Shown: positions 9,447-22,178, numbered from the stretch's first letter. The stretch: DNA of 64,000 bases from G963665495 sp963667575 (GCA_963667575.2 CAXXHY010000061.1:124001-188000); one strand, 5' to 3'. Numbers and translations: made by a program. Notes: a model not told the origin generated them from the sequence alone.

Positions 9447-9755
9447 ATGAAAAGATTACAGTTGGCGGGACTCGTGATTGTGTTGGTGCTGCTGGTTGCC
9501 ATGCCGGCGCAAGCCGACAGCCTGGGGGATGGTTTGGGGAAATGCGGCAAGGACGTATTGAACAGTTGTGCCGGCAGGCTGACTGTTACGTGCGAATGGT
9601 ATAAGGCAGCCTTACCGAGCGGCAGTGCGGCCTGTGATGGCGTTTTCGATGAATCCAAAAGTTTTGGTTCGGATTTCAACTCCTGTCTGTCGGTGATGGA
9701 GTTTTTGCGTACGCAGTGCCGTAATGGTAATGCCTCATATTTTACCGGCAATTAG
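9447..9755 (+). CDS. small exported six-cysteine protein
   Basis: 102-residue protein with a clear Sec signal peptide (hydrophobic core about 7-20, cleavage after AQA near residue 23). The mature part of about 79 residues has six cysteines, an even number that would allow three disulfides in the periplasm. The start ATG 9447 follows a G-rich ribosome-binding region. It is unrelated in obvious sequence to the next gene but shares its size, export signal and cysteine count, so the two may work together. The family is not recognised. Confidence 0.65.
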   Translation: MKRLQLAGLVIVLVLLVAMPAQADSLGDGLGKCGKDVLNSCAGRLTVTCEWYKAALPSGSAACDGVFDESKSFGSDFNSCLSVMEFLRTQCRNGNASYFTGN

Positions 9756-9885
9756 CAAACAAACAATACCGACTGGAAATGACGAAAAACAGGGGAGTGT
9801 TTTTGTGGGCGGAGAAAGATGGCGAAGGTGATTTTCGCCTGGTAGGGACTTCTCTATATAAGCCGGTAAAAGGAGAAAAGGGTAA

Positions 9886-10212
9886 ATGACTCGTATAGGC
9901 AGGTATCTGGGAGTTGTGATCACGGGAGTACTGTTTTTTATGCTCGCAGGCTCCGCATGCGCTTCCACATGCAGCTATGTGCTTGAACAATCGCAATGCC
10001 CCAAGGAACTGGCCGCGAGCGCCTGTTCGCAATACGCTGAGGCGTTGGAGCAAAAGTATTATTATTCATCCTGTGTCAAAGCCCAGAAAAAGGTAATAAC
10101 CATTCTTCAGGACTATGAGAAAGCCCACAACGTGACCCTGAACAGCAATTGCCGCTTTATGGCCAAGGGAATGATGAATACGTGCCTGAAAGGCGATCCT
10201 GGCAAATTCTGA
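9886..10212 (+). CDS. small exported six-cysteine protein
   Basis: 108-residue protein with a Sec signal peptide ending near ACAS (about residue 27). The mature part has six cysteines and a Tyr-rich, helical middle. ATG 9886 is preceded by an AGGAG ribosome-binding site. It lies 130 bp after the previous small exported gene and is followed by a candidate terminator at 10302-10338, suggesting a shared transcription unit. The function is unknown. Confidence 0.65.
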   Translation: MTRIGRYLGVVITGVLFFMLAGSACASTCSYVLEQSQCPKELAASACSQYAEALEQKYYYSSCVKAQKKVITILQDYEKAHNVTLNSNCRFMAKGMMNTCLKGDPGKF

Positions 10213-10544
10213 CGCGTACGAGCTGTGTTGAAAAAGTTTTCGAAGATGATGACAGGCACGACAGCCTGGCAAGGCATATCTTAATCCGATCTATTTATGG
10301 GGAGCAGGGGAGATGAATCTCTTGCTCTCTTTTTTTTGTTCAGACTAGAAAAGTTATTCTGAAATGATTCGAACGTACGAGCCCTCAGGAAAGTCAGAAG
10401 CTATCCCCAATATTTTTTCTGACATGGATTCCTGGCCTGCATGAAATGTTTTCAACTGGAGGACCAAGTAGCGGGTCGGAAAGAAAAGAAGAGAATCAAG
10501 AGAAGGAAGCGCTGGAGAGAGTGGTGGGTGTCAGAAAAGCCAAA
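10213..10544. other. non-coding gap between the small exported genes and the rRNA operon
   Basis: Contains a plus-strand terminator (10302-10338) and the downstream flank of the rRNA operon terminator. A 14-base sequence at 10299-10312 is identical to the ribosome-binding region of the first small exported gene (9427-9440). It is followed by an 11-codon open frame, MNLLLSFFCSD. Confidence 0.5.
10302..10338 (+). terminator. candidate rho-independent terminator
   Basis: Imperfect hairpin with an outer GAGCA/TGCTC pair and an inner GAGAT/ATCTC pair, followed by eight T residues on the plus strand. It lies 90 bp after the second small exported gene. Confidence 0.6.
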
Positions 10545-10569
10545 GCGCCCGTTTGTAGTAAACGGGCGC
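10530..10569 (-). terminator. terminator of the rRNA operon
   Basis: A perfect 10-bp GC-rich stem (10545-10554 with 10560-10569) and a five-base loop lie just downstream of 5S on the minus strand. They are followed by a T-rich stretch (TTTGGCTTTTC). Confidence 0.8.
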
Positions 10570-10586
10570 CTTGGGGAAATTCTTGC

Positions 10587-10700
10587 CCTGGCGACGACCT
10601 ACTTTCCCACAGACTCCTCTGCAGTATCATCGGCGATGGAGGGCTTAACTGCCGTGTTCGGAATGGGAACGGGTGTACCCCCTCCTCCATGACCACCAGG
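10587..10700 (-). rRNA. rrf: 5S ribosomal RNA
   Basis: The minus strand begins CCTGGTGGTCATGGAG and ends with the complementary CGTCGCCAGG, giving the terminal helix of 5S rRNA. The length of about 114 nt and the position downstream of 23S agree. The ends are estimated from the terminal helix. Confidence 0.95.
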
Positions 10701-10718
10701 ACAAAATATATAAGTTCA

Positions 10719-10747
10719 TAGGGAAGAAGAGAAAAAGCAAGAAAATA
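10719..10747 (-). promoter_or_regulatory. 3' arm of the 23S RNase III processing stem
   Basis: This segment is largely complementary to 13660-13698 on the other side of 23S. Blocks such as CTTATT, TTCTTGCTT and TCTCTTCTT pair with it. The two arms would form the long stem that releases pre-23S. Confidence 0.8.
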
Positions 10748-13659
<2,912 letters not shown>

Positions 13660-13667
<8 letters not shown>

Positions 13668-13698
13668 TCTTGCTTAAAATTCTCTTCTTTTTCCCTAT
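13660..13698 (-). promoter_or_regulatory. 5' arm of the 23S RNase III processing stem
   Basis: Partner of 10719-10747. See that entry for the paired blocks. Confidence 0.8.
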
Positions 13699-13838
13699 GT
13701 AACTGTCAATGAGCGCGTAATTCGGGCTTTCCAGCCCGGTTTGCATACTCGAACGTATTCGAATCTGCGAACCGGGAAAGAAACTTGTAACTTTTACCAT
13801 CCGACCAAACCAGCCGTGCCGATAGAGGCAGGGTAGGG

Positions 13839-13914
13839 TGGTGGAGGTGAACGGAATTGAACCGATGACCCCCTGCTTGCAAGGCAGGTGCTCTCCCAGC
13901 TGAGCTACACCCCC
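13839..13914 (-). tRNA. tRNA-Ala (anticodon TGC)
   Basis: 76-nt cloverleaf on the minus strand with a GGGGGTG acceptor arm, anticodon loop CTTGCAA and encoded 3' CCA. It sits in the 16S-23S spacer, as is common in Proteobacteria and Desulfobacterota. Confidence 0.97.
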
Positions 13915-13921
13915 ACTGGGA

Positions 13922-14000
<79 letters not shown>

Positions 14001-14027
14001 ATTTGCGGTTCGCATCTCGCGCTAATG

Positions 14028-14038
14028 TGTCAAAGAGC
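14028..14038 (-). promoter_or_regulatory. boxA-like antitermination site in the 16S-tRNA spacer
   Basis: The minus strand reads GCTCTTTGACA, close to the rRNA boxA core bound by NusB/S10. The same 11 bases occur in the leader at 15729-15739. Confidence 0.7.
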
Positions 14039-14053
14039 GTAAAAAACTCTTTG

Positions 14054-14073
14054 CAATTAAATAGCGAGCCGGG
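14054..14073 (-). promoter_or_regulatory. 3' arm of the 16S RNase III processing stem
   Basis: These 20 bases are perfectly complementary to 15711-15730, upstream of 16S. Together they form the stem that closes pre-16S. Confidence 0.88.
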
Positions 14074-14083
14074 TTTGTTCTCG

Positions 14084-15638
<1,555 letters not shown>

Positions 15639-15710
15639 TAAATCGCTGAACTCTTATTGACGGTCCATGTTATGTGGACCTTACCTAGCATATACTGCTA
15701 GATTCACTTT

Positions 15711-15730
15711 CCCGGCTCGCTATTTAATTG
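15711..15730 (-). promoter_or_regulatory. 5' arm of the 16S RNase III processing stem
   Basis: Perfect 20-base complement of 14054-14073, immediately next to the leader boxA. Confidence 0.88.
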
Positions 15731-15739
15731 TCAAAGAGC
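15729..15739 (-). promoter_or_regulatory. boxA-like antitermination site in the rRNA leader
   Basis: GCTCTTTGACA on the minus strand, located between the promoters and 16S, where NusB-dependent antitermination complexes load. Confidence 0.75.
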
Positions 15740-15774
15740 TTTTTTATAAGCTTTCCGCCGAAGCGGAAGAAATC

Positions 15775-15803
15775 ATTTTAAATCAGTGGCTTTCGCCTGT
15801 CAA
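15775..15803 (-). promoter_or_regulatory. rRNA promoter P1 (sigma70 type, nearest to 16S)
   Basis: On the minus strand TTGACA (15798-15803), a 17-bp spacer and TAAAAT (15775-15780). This is a near-consensus promoter with an AT-rich upstream element. Confidence 0.85.
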
Positions 15804-15858
15804 TCAGAAAAATAAATTTTCTTGATCAACCAACCGTCCATAATTTTGGATGTTGTTA

Positions 15859-15887
15859 ACTTTACGTCTTTCAAACCAGCCTGTCAA
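15859..15887 (-). promoter_or_regulatory. rRNA promoter P2
   Basis: TTGACA (15882-15887), 17-bp spacer, TAAAGT (15859-15864). An A/T-rich stretch lies directly upstream of the -35 box. Confidence 0.8.
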
Positions 15888-15955
15888 TCTAAAAAGTTTT
15901 TATTTTCAAAAAGTCTTTTTTTGGATCGACACCGTTGCCGTAGCAGCGGCTGACC

Positions 15956-15984
15956 TTTTTACGTCTTTGGCTTCCGGCAGTCAA
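15956..15984 (-). promoter_or_regulatory. rRNA promoter P3
   Basis: TTGACT (15979-15984), 17-bp spacer, TAAAAA (15956-15961). The -35 box, the spacer and the first two bases of the -10 box are identical to those of P5. Confidence 0.7.
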
Positions 15985-16072
15985 CAAAAACTTTCGTTTT
16001 TTTATTCGCCTCGTCCATCCGGGTTTTGATCACGTCGCAGTCAGCTGTCTGATCAAGGTTCGGAGGAAGGGA

Positions 16073-16101
16073 AAACTAAACTGCCTTCGTCCAGGTGTCA
16101 A
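16073..16101 (-). promoter_or_regulatory. rRNA promoter P4
   Basis: TTGACA (16096-16101), 17-bp spacer, TAGTTT (16073-16078), with AT-rich DNA upstream. Confidence 0.65.
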
Positions 16102-16165
16102 TCAAAAATCTTCAAGTATTTCAAATCTTTTTGATCAACTCTCGCCGCCGAAACAGCGAGAAAGG

Positions 16166-16194
16166 GTTCTACGTCTTTGGCTTCCGGCAGTCAA
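16166..16194 (-). promoter_or_regulatory. rRNA promoter P5
   Basis: TTGACT (16189-16194), 17-bp spacer, TAGAAC (16166-16171). The spacer is identical to that of P3. Confidence 0.65.
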
Positions 16195-16270
16195 GGGAAA
16201 GTTTTCAATTTTTTTAAAACCGCTTTCGACCCTCCCGACACACAAACTCGTTCGCGTGCCGAGAAGCGGA

Positions 16271-16299
16271 GTTCTACGTGGCAACGACGTGTCTGTCAA
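16271..16299 (-). promoter_or_regulatory. rRNA promoter P6
   Basis: TTGACA (16294-16299), 17-bp spacer, TAGAAC (16271-16276), the same -10 box as P5. Confidence 0.65.
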
Positions 16300-16389
16300 C
16301 AACTTCTCGAGAAATTTTCGCAAACTTTTCGGGAACGATTTTTTAGTGTATTTATTTCAAGAGGATAGACAGAAGACGTGAAACGTTTT

Positions 16390-16418
16390 TTTTGCCGACG
16401 GCTGATGCGGTCCGTCAA
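16390..16418 (-). promoter_or_regulatory. possible rRNA promoter P7 (degenerate)
   Basis: TTGACG (16413-16418) and, 17 bp on, GCAAAA. The -35 box and spacing match the series but the -10 box is poor. It starts only 23 bp from the stop codon of the MBL gene. Confidence 0.35.
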
Positions 16419-16440
16419 AATTCAGCGAAAGTATTGAAAA

Positions 16441-17322
16441 TCAAACGTCGATCTGCATGTTTTCCCGGGCAAGATCCACTTCAAGCCCCCTGCCCGCAGC
16501 TACTTCCAGAGCGCGTTCCCGAATGACATCAAGGGCGTCATCCGGACGCGTGGGCTCGTGGTGGGTAAGAATCAACCGTCCGACTCCGGCCTCTGTGGCC
16601 AGATCCAGAATCTGCTCATGGGAGGAATGGCCCCACCCTACTTTTCCCGGGTATTCTTCCTGCGTATACTGCGCATCAGCCACCATGAGATCCACATCGG
16701 ACAGAAAATCGGCCAGGGCTTTCTGCTTGGTGCGTACGTGCTTTTCATATTCCTGGAAGTCGTCGTCATCGGGGTTGAAAATATTATAGTAGCGCTCATG
16801 GTCGCCGGTGAAAAAGAACGTGCGGTCATTACAACGAATCTTGTATCCGTATGTAATCACGGGATGATTCATCAACAGCGAGGTGACGGTGGCATCGGCA
16901 ACCTGGACGACCTTGCCTTCCTGCATGGTTTCGTAGCGAATATCAGCCTTTAGCTCGGCTTCCCGTACGGGGAAGTAACGGTATTCCATCTGCAGGGAGA
17001 GCACGTCCTTGATGCTTTGCATGGTGATGGGGTCAAAGGGGCCGTGCAGGGTAACGGTATTGCCGGGTGCAAACAGCGGCACAAAAAACGGCAGCCCCTG
17101 GATATGGTCCCAATGCGTATGAGTAATGAAGATCGTACATTCCAGAGGCATCTCCCTGGCCATCTCCAGCCCAAGCTGGCGGATGCCCGTACCGGCATCG
17201 AGAATGATGCGGGCCCCCGCGTCCGTCAGAATCTCAAGGCAGGTAGTATTCCCTCCGTAACGGACCGTATCCGAACCGGGAGTAGGAATCGAACCGCGTA
17301 CGCCTCTGAGGATAACTTTCAT
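16441..17322 (-). CDS. MBL-fold metallo-hydrolase
   Basis: 293-aa single-domain metallo-beta-lactamase-fold protein. THTHWDHIQG is the HxHxDH zinc motif, with further ligands in MNHPVITYG, MVADAQYT and LILTHHEP. The N-terminus VRGSIPTPG and GGNTTCLEI resemble the RNase Z / cyclic-nucleotide phosphodiesterase-like branch. ATG 17322 has AGGGGAG upstream. It is the last gene of a minus-strand TPR-HDOD-MBL operon with gaps of about 30 bp. An HDOD partner suggests signalling, but the substrate is unknown. Confidence 0.85.
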   Translation of the reverse strand: MKVILRGVRGSIPTPGSDTVRYGGNTTCLEILTDAGARIILDAGTGIRQLGLEMAREMPLECTIFITHTHWDHIQGLPFFVPLFAPGNTVTLHGPFDPITMQSIKDVLSLQMEYRYFPVREAELKADIRYETMQEGKVVQVADATVTSLLMNHPVITYGYKIRCNDRTFFFTGDHERYYNIFNPDDDDFQEYEKHVRTKQKALADFLSDVDLMVADAQYTQEEYPGKVGWGHSSHEQILDLATEAGVGRLILTHHEPTRPDDALDVIRERALEVAAGRGLEVDLARENMQIDV

Positions 17323-17350
17323 AAAACTCCCCTGCCCTGCCGTACCTTGC

Positions 17351-18202
17351 CTAGGCGTTGATGAAAATTCTGGCCCGTTCGAGTTCTTCCGTCATGTCCG
17401 GCATGGCCTGGCTGACACGCTCGAGATCCATGCCGAAACGATTGCGTACCGAATCCGGAAAATCTTCCGCCATGGCATCTCCTGAAAACCCGTACTCCAG
17501 AAACTTGCAGACCTGATTGGCTGCAAAGACGCAATCCACGATCAGACTGTTTTCCATCTCAGAGAATGGGCCATGGTGGCTGGCAATGCTTTGGACCAGG
17601 CTTTCAGGAAAGCCCCATTTTTCGGCCAAAAGCGTACCGATCTGCGCATGATTGACATTCATGGTCTGCTCTTCGGCCTCAAAAAGACGCGATTCCCCCT
17701 GTCCGGCCAGGGCCAGCGCTTCGGCGTATTCTTCCGGCATGTACAAGGCAAAGACCACCTTGCCGATATCATGCAGCAAACCAGCTGAAAAATAATCCGC
17801 GGCCTCGTTGCGCGGTACCTTGCAATGCTCGGCAAGTCGGCGGGTCATGGTGGCCACGGCCAGGGAATGCAGCCAGAAGCCGTTCATATCGAAACCGGCC
17901 TTGTTGCTGGGGGGCAGCGTACCGATGCAAGCGAGACTCAGTGACAGGTTCTTGAGCGTATTGACGCCAAGGTAGACACTGGCCTGATGAATGGATGTGA
18001 TTTTGCTGGCCAGCCCCATGAAAGGCGAATTGACTACCTTGAGAATTTTCAGGGTAAACACCGGATCGTTCTTGATCACATTGACAAGATCCTTGGGCAG
18101 ACAATTGATGTCTGCCGTAAGTTCCAGGACCTGCTGCACGCTTTTGGGAAAAGCGGGCATCTTGTCGACAGCTTTGAGTACGTTGTCCGGAGTTTTTCGC
18201 AT
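17351..18202 (-). CDS. HDOD domain signalling protein
   Basis: 283-aa protein made almost entirely of an HDOD domain (PF08668), a catalytically inactive-looking relative of HD phosphohydrolases used as a regulatory output. LLHDIGKVV keeps an HD pair, and ASHHGPF lies further on. A C-terminal helix-rich extension follows. HDOD proteins act in chemotaxis-like, c-di-GMP or sigma-factor pathways. It is the middle gene of the TPR-HDOD-MBL operon, 28 bp before the MBL gene. Confidence 0.88.
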   Translation of the reverse strand: MRKTPDNVLKAVDKMPAFPKSVQQVLELTADINCLPKDLVNVIKNDPVFTLKILKVVNSPFMGLASKITSIHQASVYLGVNTLKNLSLSLACIGTLPPSNKAGFDMNGFWLHSLAVATMTRRLAEHCKVPRNEAADYFSAGLLHDIGKVVFALYMPEEYAEALALAGQGESRLFEAEEQTMNVNHAQIGTLLAEKWGFPESLVQSIASHHGPFSEMENSLIVDCVFAANQVCKFLEYGFSGDAMAEDFPDSVRNRFGMDLERVSQAMPDMTEELERARIFINA

Positions 18203-18234
18203 AGGGCGCCACTTATGAAATCAGCACATTTCCC

Positions 18235-18798
18235 CTAGGCGGGCTTGGGGCACTCTTCCAAGAGACGGGACTCCAAAACAGAAATGGCCGCGGGCATGGC
18301 CCCGGAGCCTTCAGCTTCCAGGGTTGTGCGGACCTGGACAAGTGCCCCTTGCAAGGGATCTGCCTCACCCTCTTCAAAGGCAGCCAGGGATTTCATGGCC
18401 TTTTCGAACTTTTCCATTCGCAACAGGGTGAGAGCCAGGTACAAACTGGCCAGGCTGTCGTTTTTGCGAATCCGCAGAACCCGCTCGAACTCCACCTTGG
18501 CCTGAACCAGCTGCTCTTTTTCGTACAGGCAGGAGCCCAGGGCCATGCGGGCCTCGTCGTCATTGAGTTCCTGACGGATATAACTGCGAAAGGTCTGAAT
18601 GGCCTCTTCCAGATCCCCCGAATCCATGAGATCAAAGGCCTTCTCCCGAACAAGGGATTTGGCCTGTTGCTGTTGTTGCTGCTGTTCCTGCTCTTGCCTC
18701 TGCGTATCTTCTCCCGAAGCAGTGTCGTCTGTGATATTCAAACGTTTACGCCAGCCGGTAAACAACTCACGCCTGGACATACGTGCGTCTTTGGGCAT
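18235..18798 (-). CDS. tetratricopeptide-repeat protein with poly-Gln linker
   Basis: 187-aa cytoplasmic protein with at least two TPR-like helical pairs (about residues 50-150, including ALGSCLYEKEQLVQAKVEFE). The N-terminal part carries a glutamine run (QEQQQQQQQ), encoded by a CAG/CAA microsatellite at about 18666-18700, just before the first repeat. ATG 18798 follows AAGGAGTG. It is the first gene of the TPR-HDOD-MBL operon and is probably a scaffold or interaction protein. The partner is unknown. Confidence 0.75.
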   Translation of the reverse strand: MPKDARMSRRELFTGWRKRLNITDDTASGEDTQRQEQEQQQQQQQAKSLVREKAFDLMDSGDLEEAIQTFRSYIRQELNDDEARMALGSCLYEKEQLVQAKVEFERVLRIRKNDSLASLYLALTLLRMEKFEKAMKSLAAFEEGEADPLQGALVQVRTTLEAEGSGAMPAAISVLESRLLEECPKPA

Positions 18799-18896
18799 GG
18801 AACACTCCTTATTCTGTTTTGTCTATCATACCGGAAAGACAGAGCAGGTCAATATCTGCTTCCTTGCATACCCATCAAATATTCATTTCCGCCGCA

Positions 18897-18925
18897 AACA
18901 AAAAAGGCCGGCATTGCAGCCGGCC
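18897..18925 (-). terminator. terminator of glnS
   Basis: A 7-bp GC stem (18906-18912 with 18919-18925) around a six-base loop, followed on the minus strand by a T-run with one interruption. Confidence 0.85.
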
Positions 18926-18950
18926 TGGTTGATTCGAATGAGTGTAATCT

Positions 18951-20681
18951 CTAGCCCTTTGCCTGGCTCCGCTCGATACGGGCCCAGGTATCCCTGAGGG
19001 TAGTGATTCGGTTGAATACCGGCGCACCGGGTTTGCAATCCCTGGTATCTGCGCAAAAGTACCCCAAGCGTTCGAACTGCACCTTTGTCTCAGGCGGCGT
19101 ATCCGCAAGGCTCGGCTCCAAAAGACAATCGGGAAGCACTTCAATGGAATCGGTGTTGATGAAATCCTTGAAATCCTCACCTTCACCAAAATCCATGGGA
19201 TTTTCCTTGGTGAAAAGCCTGTCGTAGAGACGCACTTCCGCCTTGACCGCATGGGGCGCGGAAACCCAGTGCAAAGTGCCTTTGACCTTGCGTCCGTCCT
19301 CCGACCAGCCGCCCTTGGTGGCAGGATCGTAGGTACAGCGCAGCTCGACAATTTCGCCGGCGTCGTTCTTTATGACGTCCGTACAGGTGATGTAGTAGGC
19401 GTAACGCAGACGGACTTCCTTGCCGGGAGCCAGCCGGAAAAACTTCTTGGGCGGATCTTCCCGAAAATCATCCTGTTCAATATAGATGACCCTGCTGAAA
19501 GGAACGATACGCTTGCCCATGGCTTCGTCTTCCGGATGGTAAGGCATCTCGAATTCGTCCACCTGATCTTCGGGATAGTTTTCAATGACCACCTTGAGAG
19601 GCCGCAGCACGGCCATGACTCTGGCCGCCCTGTCATTGAGGTCCTCGCGCAGGCAGAAGTCCAGCATTGCGGTGTCCACAGTGCTGTCCGCCTTGGCGAC
19701 GCCGATACGGTCGCAGAAATTCCGGATGGATTCCGGGGTATACCCGCGACGACGCAGCCCCTGCAAAGTAGGCATACGCGGATCATCCCAACCGTTGACC
19801 AGTTTTTCCTCCACCAGCTGAATCAGCCGGCGCTTGGACAGGACCGTATAGGTCAGATTCAGCCTGGCGAACTCGATCTGCTGCGGGCGATGCGGGGCAT
19901 CGGCATTGGCCACAACCCAGTCGTACAAGGCGCGGTTGTCCTGGAATTCGAGCGAACACAACGAATGCGTCACGCCTTCCAGCGCATCGGAAAGACAGTG
20001 GCAAAAATCATACATGGGATAGATGCACCAGGCATCGCCCGTACGGTGGTGTTCGACGTGGCGAATTCTGTAGAGCGTAGGATCGCGCATGGTCATGTTG
20101 GGAGAGGCCATGTCGATCTTGGCGCGCAGAACGTGCTCGCCGTCCTTGAACTCCCCTGCCCGCATCCGGCGGAACAGGTCCAGGTTTTCATCGATGCTGC
20201 GGTTGCGGTACGGGCTTTCCTTGCCGGGCTCCTTGAGGGTGCCGCGAAAGGAACGGATTTCCTCGGCACTGAGGTCTTCCACATAGGCCAGGCCCTTTTT
20301 GATCAGCACTTCTGCGAACTGATACAACTGCTCAAAATAATTCGAGGCATAGAATTCGCACCCTTCAAACTCGAATCCCATCCAATTGACATCGCTTCTG
20401 ATGGCCTGGACGTACTCGGTGCTTTCTTTTGTGGGGTTGGTATCGTCGAAACGCAGATTGCATTTTCCTTGATAATCCCGCGCAATGCCGAAGTTGAGGC
20501 AGATGGATTTGGCATGTCCGATATGGAGATAGCCATTGGGTTCGGGAGGAAACCGGGTCACCACGCGTCCGTCGTTTTTGCCTTGTTTCAGGTCCTCGTC
20601 GATGATTTCGCGAATGAAATTTGTCGGCGATGCCGTCTCAGTAGTTGAATCAATGGTTGATTCGGAAGATTTTGTGCTCAT
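18951..20681 (-). CDS. glnS: glutaminyl-tRNA synthetase
   Basis: Class I aminoacyl-tRNA synthetase charging tRNA-Gln directly (576 aa). It has PPEPNGYLHIGHAKS (HIGH motif), the catalytic-domain DDTNP, VLSKRRL (the KMSKS equivalent) and the C-terminal two-barrel anticodon-binding domain. The frame is open to 20867, but ATG 20681 with GGAGAA upstream matches family length after a short polar N-terminal tail. A GlnRS implies that this organism does not depend solely on the GatCAB transamidation route for Gln-tRNA. Confidence 0.95.
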   Translation of the reverse strand: MSTKSSESTIDSTTETASPTNFIREIIDEDLKQGKNDGRVVTRFPPEPNGYLHIGHAKSICLNFGIARDYQGKCNLRFDDTNPTKESTEYVQAIRSDVNWMGFEFEGCEFYASNYFEQLYQFAEVLIKKGLAYVEDLSAEEIRSFRGTLKEPGKESPYRNRSIDENLDLFRRMRAGEFKDGEHVLRAKIDMASPNMTMRDPTLYRIRHVEHHRTGDAWCIYPMYDFCHCLSDALEGVTHSLCSLEFQDNRALYDWVVANADAPHRPQQIEFARLNLTYTVLSKRRLIQLVEEKLVNGWDDPRMPTLQGLRRRGYTPESIRNFCDRIGVAKADSTVDTAMLDFCLREDLNDRAARVMAVLRPLKVVIENYPEDQVDEFEMPYHPEDEAMGKRIVPFSRVIYIEQDDFREDPPKKFFRLAPGKEVRLRYAYYITCTDVIKNDAGEIVELRCTYDPATKGGWSEDGRKVKGTLHWVSAPHAVKAEVRLYDRLFTKENPMDFGEGEDFKDFINTDSIEVLPDCLLEPSLADTPPETKVQFERLGYFCADTRDCKPGAPVFNRITTLRDTWARIERSQAKG

Positions 20682-20946
20682 CAACTTTTCTCCGGAAACG
20701 CAATGTTGTTTTTTGATACACGCCCCGACGCCTTTTCTCCTGGAAACAGGCGCTCGGCAAACTTCGTTCTGTACAGGGGCGGGAAAGGAAGTTCCATAAG
20801 GAAAATCGCGTGAAGGGTCAAACCTTCTCAGCCTTTTCAATATACTTGCAGCACGGTTTTTTTTCAATCAGAAACCCCTGGTAAGGAAAGCCTTTACCTT
20901 CAGGTATAAATTGATGTATTAAATGAATAAAAAAACGAGAGAATCT

Positions 20947-21798
20947 ATGGCTGCTACCGCGAAGAAAAAATTACATCTGCTCATCGCCGAAGGAGACAAA
21001 CAAACACGCAGTCTGTATCGCAAACACGTCTCCGAAGAAATTTTCGAAATCGTTGCCGTGGCCACTGGCGATCCCGTACAGGATGCCTACATCTACAAGC
21101 GTCCGGACATCATGCTTCTGGATGCCAATCTGGAAGGCAAATCCGGCATCGATCTGATAAAATGGGTACGTATCGCGCGCCGCGACCATGACACGAGCAT
21201 CATTCTGACCTCCGCATCCGCAGACAGCGCCCTGCAGGACAAATGCAACATGCTCGGCGTGCAGGGATTTCTTATCAAGCCTCTGGACTACAAGTCCATC
21301 AACACCATTCTGATGGACCACCACCAGGGGAATCCCCAGGCAGAGGGGGAGGCTGCTCAGGCGGATCCGGAACACCCCGAGGAACCGAAACAACTACGCG
21401 TGCTGATTGCCGAAGACGATAAAAAAGTAGCCATTCTTTACCAGCGTTTTCTCTCCCAAGACGACTTTTCCATCCAGATCGTGGGCAACGGCGCCGAGGC
21501 CATGAAAAGTTATTCCGAATGGAAACCTGACGTGGTCATCCTGGACCTGCACATGCCCGAGTTGAGCGGCCAGGAATTTCTGATGGAAGTACGCGGCCTG
21601 CGCTCCGACTTTTCCACAACCGTCATCATCGCCACCAGTGAAAGCTCCACCGATGTGGTCAAGGAATGCGCGCGGTATGAAATACAGGGCTATCTGATCA
21701 AACCTTTCAACCTCAAAAAACTCGGTTCCTTCATCAAGTCCTACCGCAAAAAGCATGTGGAAAAGCTGCGCGTGTCCGGCTTGACCGAAAATTCCTGA
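20947..21798 (+). CDS. response regulator with two receiver domains
   Basis: 283-aa protein of two CheY-like receivers in tandem and no output domain. Receiver 1 has IMLLDANL (phosphoacceptor Asp) and FLIKPLDY; receiver 2 has VVILDLHMPE and YLIKPFNL. They are joined by an acidic, proline-rich linker. ATG 20947 has GAGAGAA upstream; an ATG at 20923 is also in frame. Such proteins act as phosphorelay intermediates or through protein contacts. No kinase is adjacent. Confidence 0.88.
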   Translation: MAATAKKKLHLLIAEGDKQTRSLYRKHVSEEIFEIVAVATGDPVQDAYIYKRPDIMLLDANLEGKSGIDLIKWVRIARRDHDTSIILTSASADSALQDKCNMLGVQGFLIKPLDYKSINTILMDHHQGNPQAEGEAAQADPEHPEEPKQLRVLIAEDDKKVAILYQRFLSQDDFSIQIVGNGAEAMKSYSEWKPDVVILDLHMPELSGQEFLMEVRGLRSDFSTTVIIATSESSTDVVKECARYEIQGYLIKPFNLKKLGSFIKSYRKKHVEKLRVSGLTENS

Positions 21799-21974
21799 GC
21801 CCTCGCTTTTTTCCCTTAATGCCTCACACTGCTGTCCCGGCCTGGTCGGAGCATATGTAGTGTTGCGCTCTCCCCATTTTTTTTCAAAATAATCGCAATG
21901 CCCCTAAAGTCTATTATGCAAGCTGCCGATAGGTATAAGTGAAGAGGAACAGTTTTATCACAAGGGGAAGAGCA

Positions 21975-22178
21975 ATGGACGCCGGGAATATCCGTTCCGT
22001 AGTACAAGGTGTAGCCGGAGCAGCTGACCTGCAGAAGATGGCCAGTGAGATGACTGCCAGACCCATCGAACAGACGGGTTCGAGCCCCGAGATACGTTCT
22101 GACGTACAAAACCCGTCCAAAACCGAGCTGGCCAAAGCGGTCACCGGAGTTGGATCGAAAATAGATATCACCGTTTGA
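21975..22178 (+). CDS. small hypothetical protein
   Basis: 67-residue Ala/Val/Ser-rich protein starting MDAGNIRSVVQG. A very good ribosome-binding site (AGGGGAAGAG) precedes ATG 21975, and a bidirectional terminator follows at 22298-22334. It has no membrane segment or cysteine. The sequence is not recognised. The start signal and terminator support its being a real gene. Confidence 0.55.
   Translation: MDAGNIRSVVQGVAGAADLQKMASEMTARPIEQTGSSPEIRSDVQNPSKTELAKAVTGVGSKIDITV

Noticed and set aside
15775..16418. Interpretation of the repeated 25-bp motif near 15960 and 16170 as a CRISPR or mobile repeat
   Set aside because: The shared bases are the -35, spacer and partial -10 of promoters with constant 17-bp spacing.
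19251..20648. 465-codon ORF antisense to glnS
   Set aside because: Shadow frame of a highly conserved synthetase with no start signal or family features.
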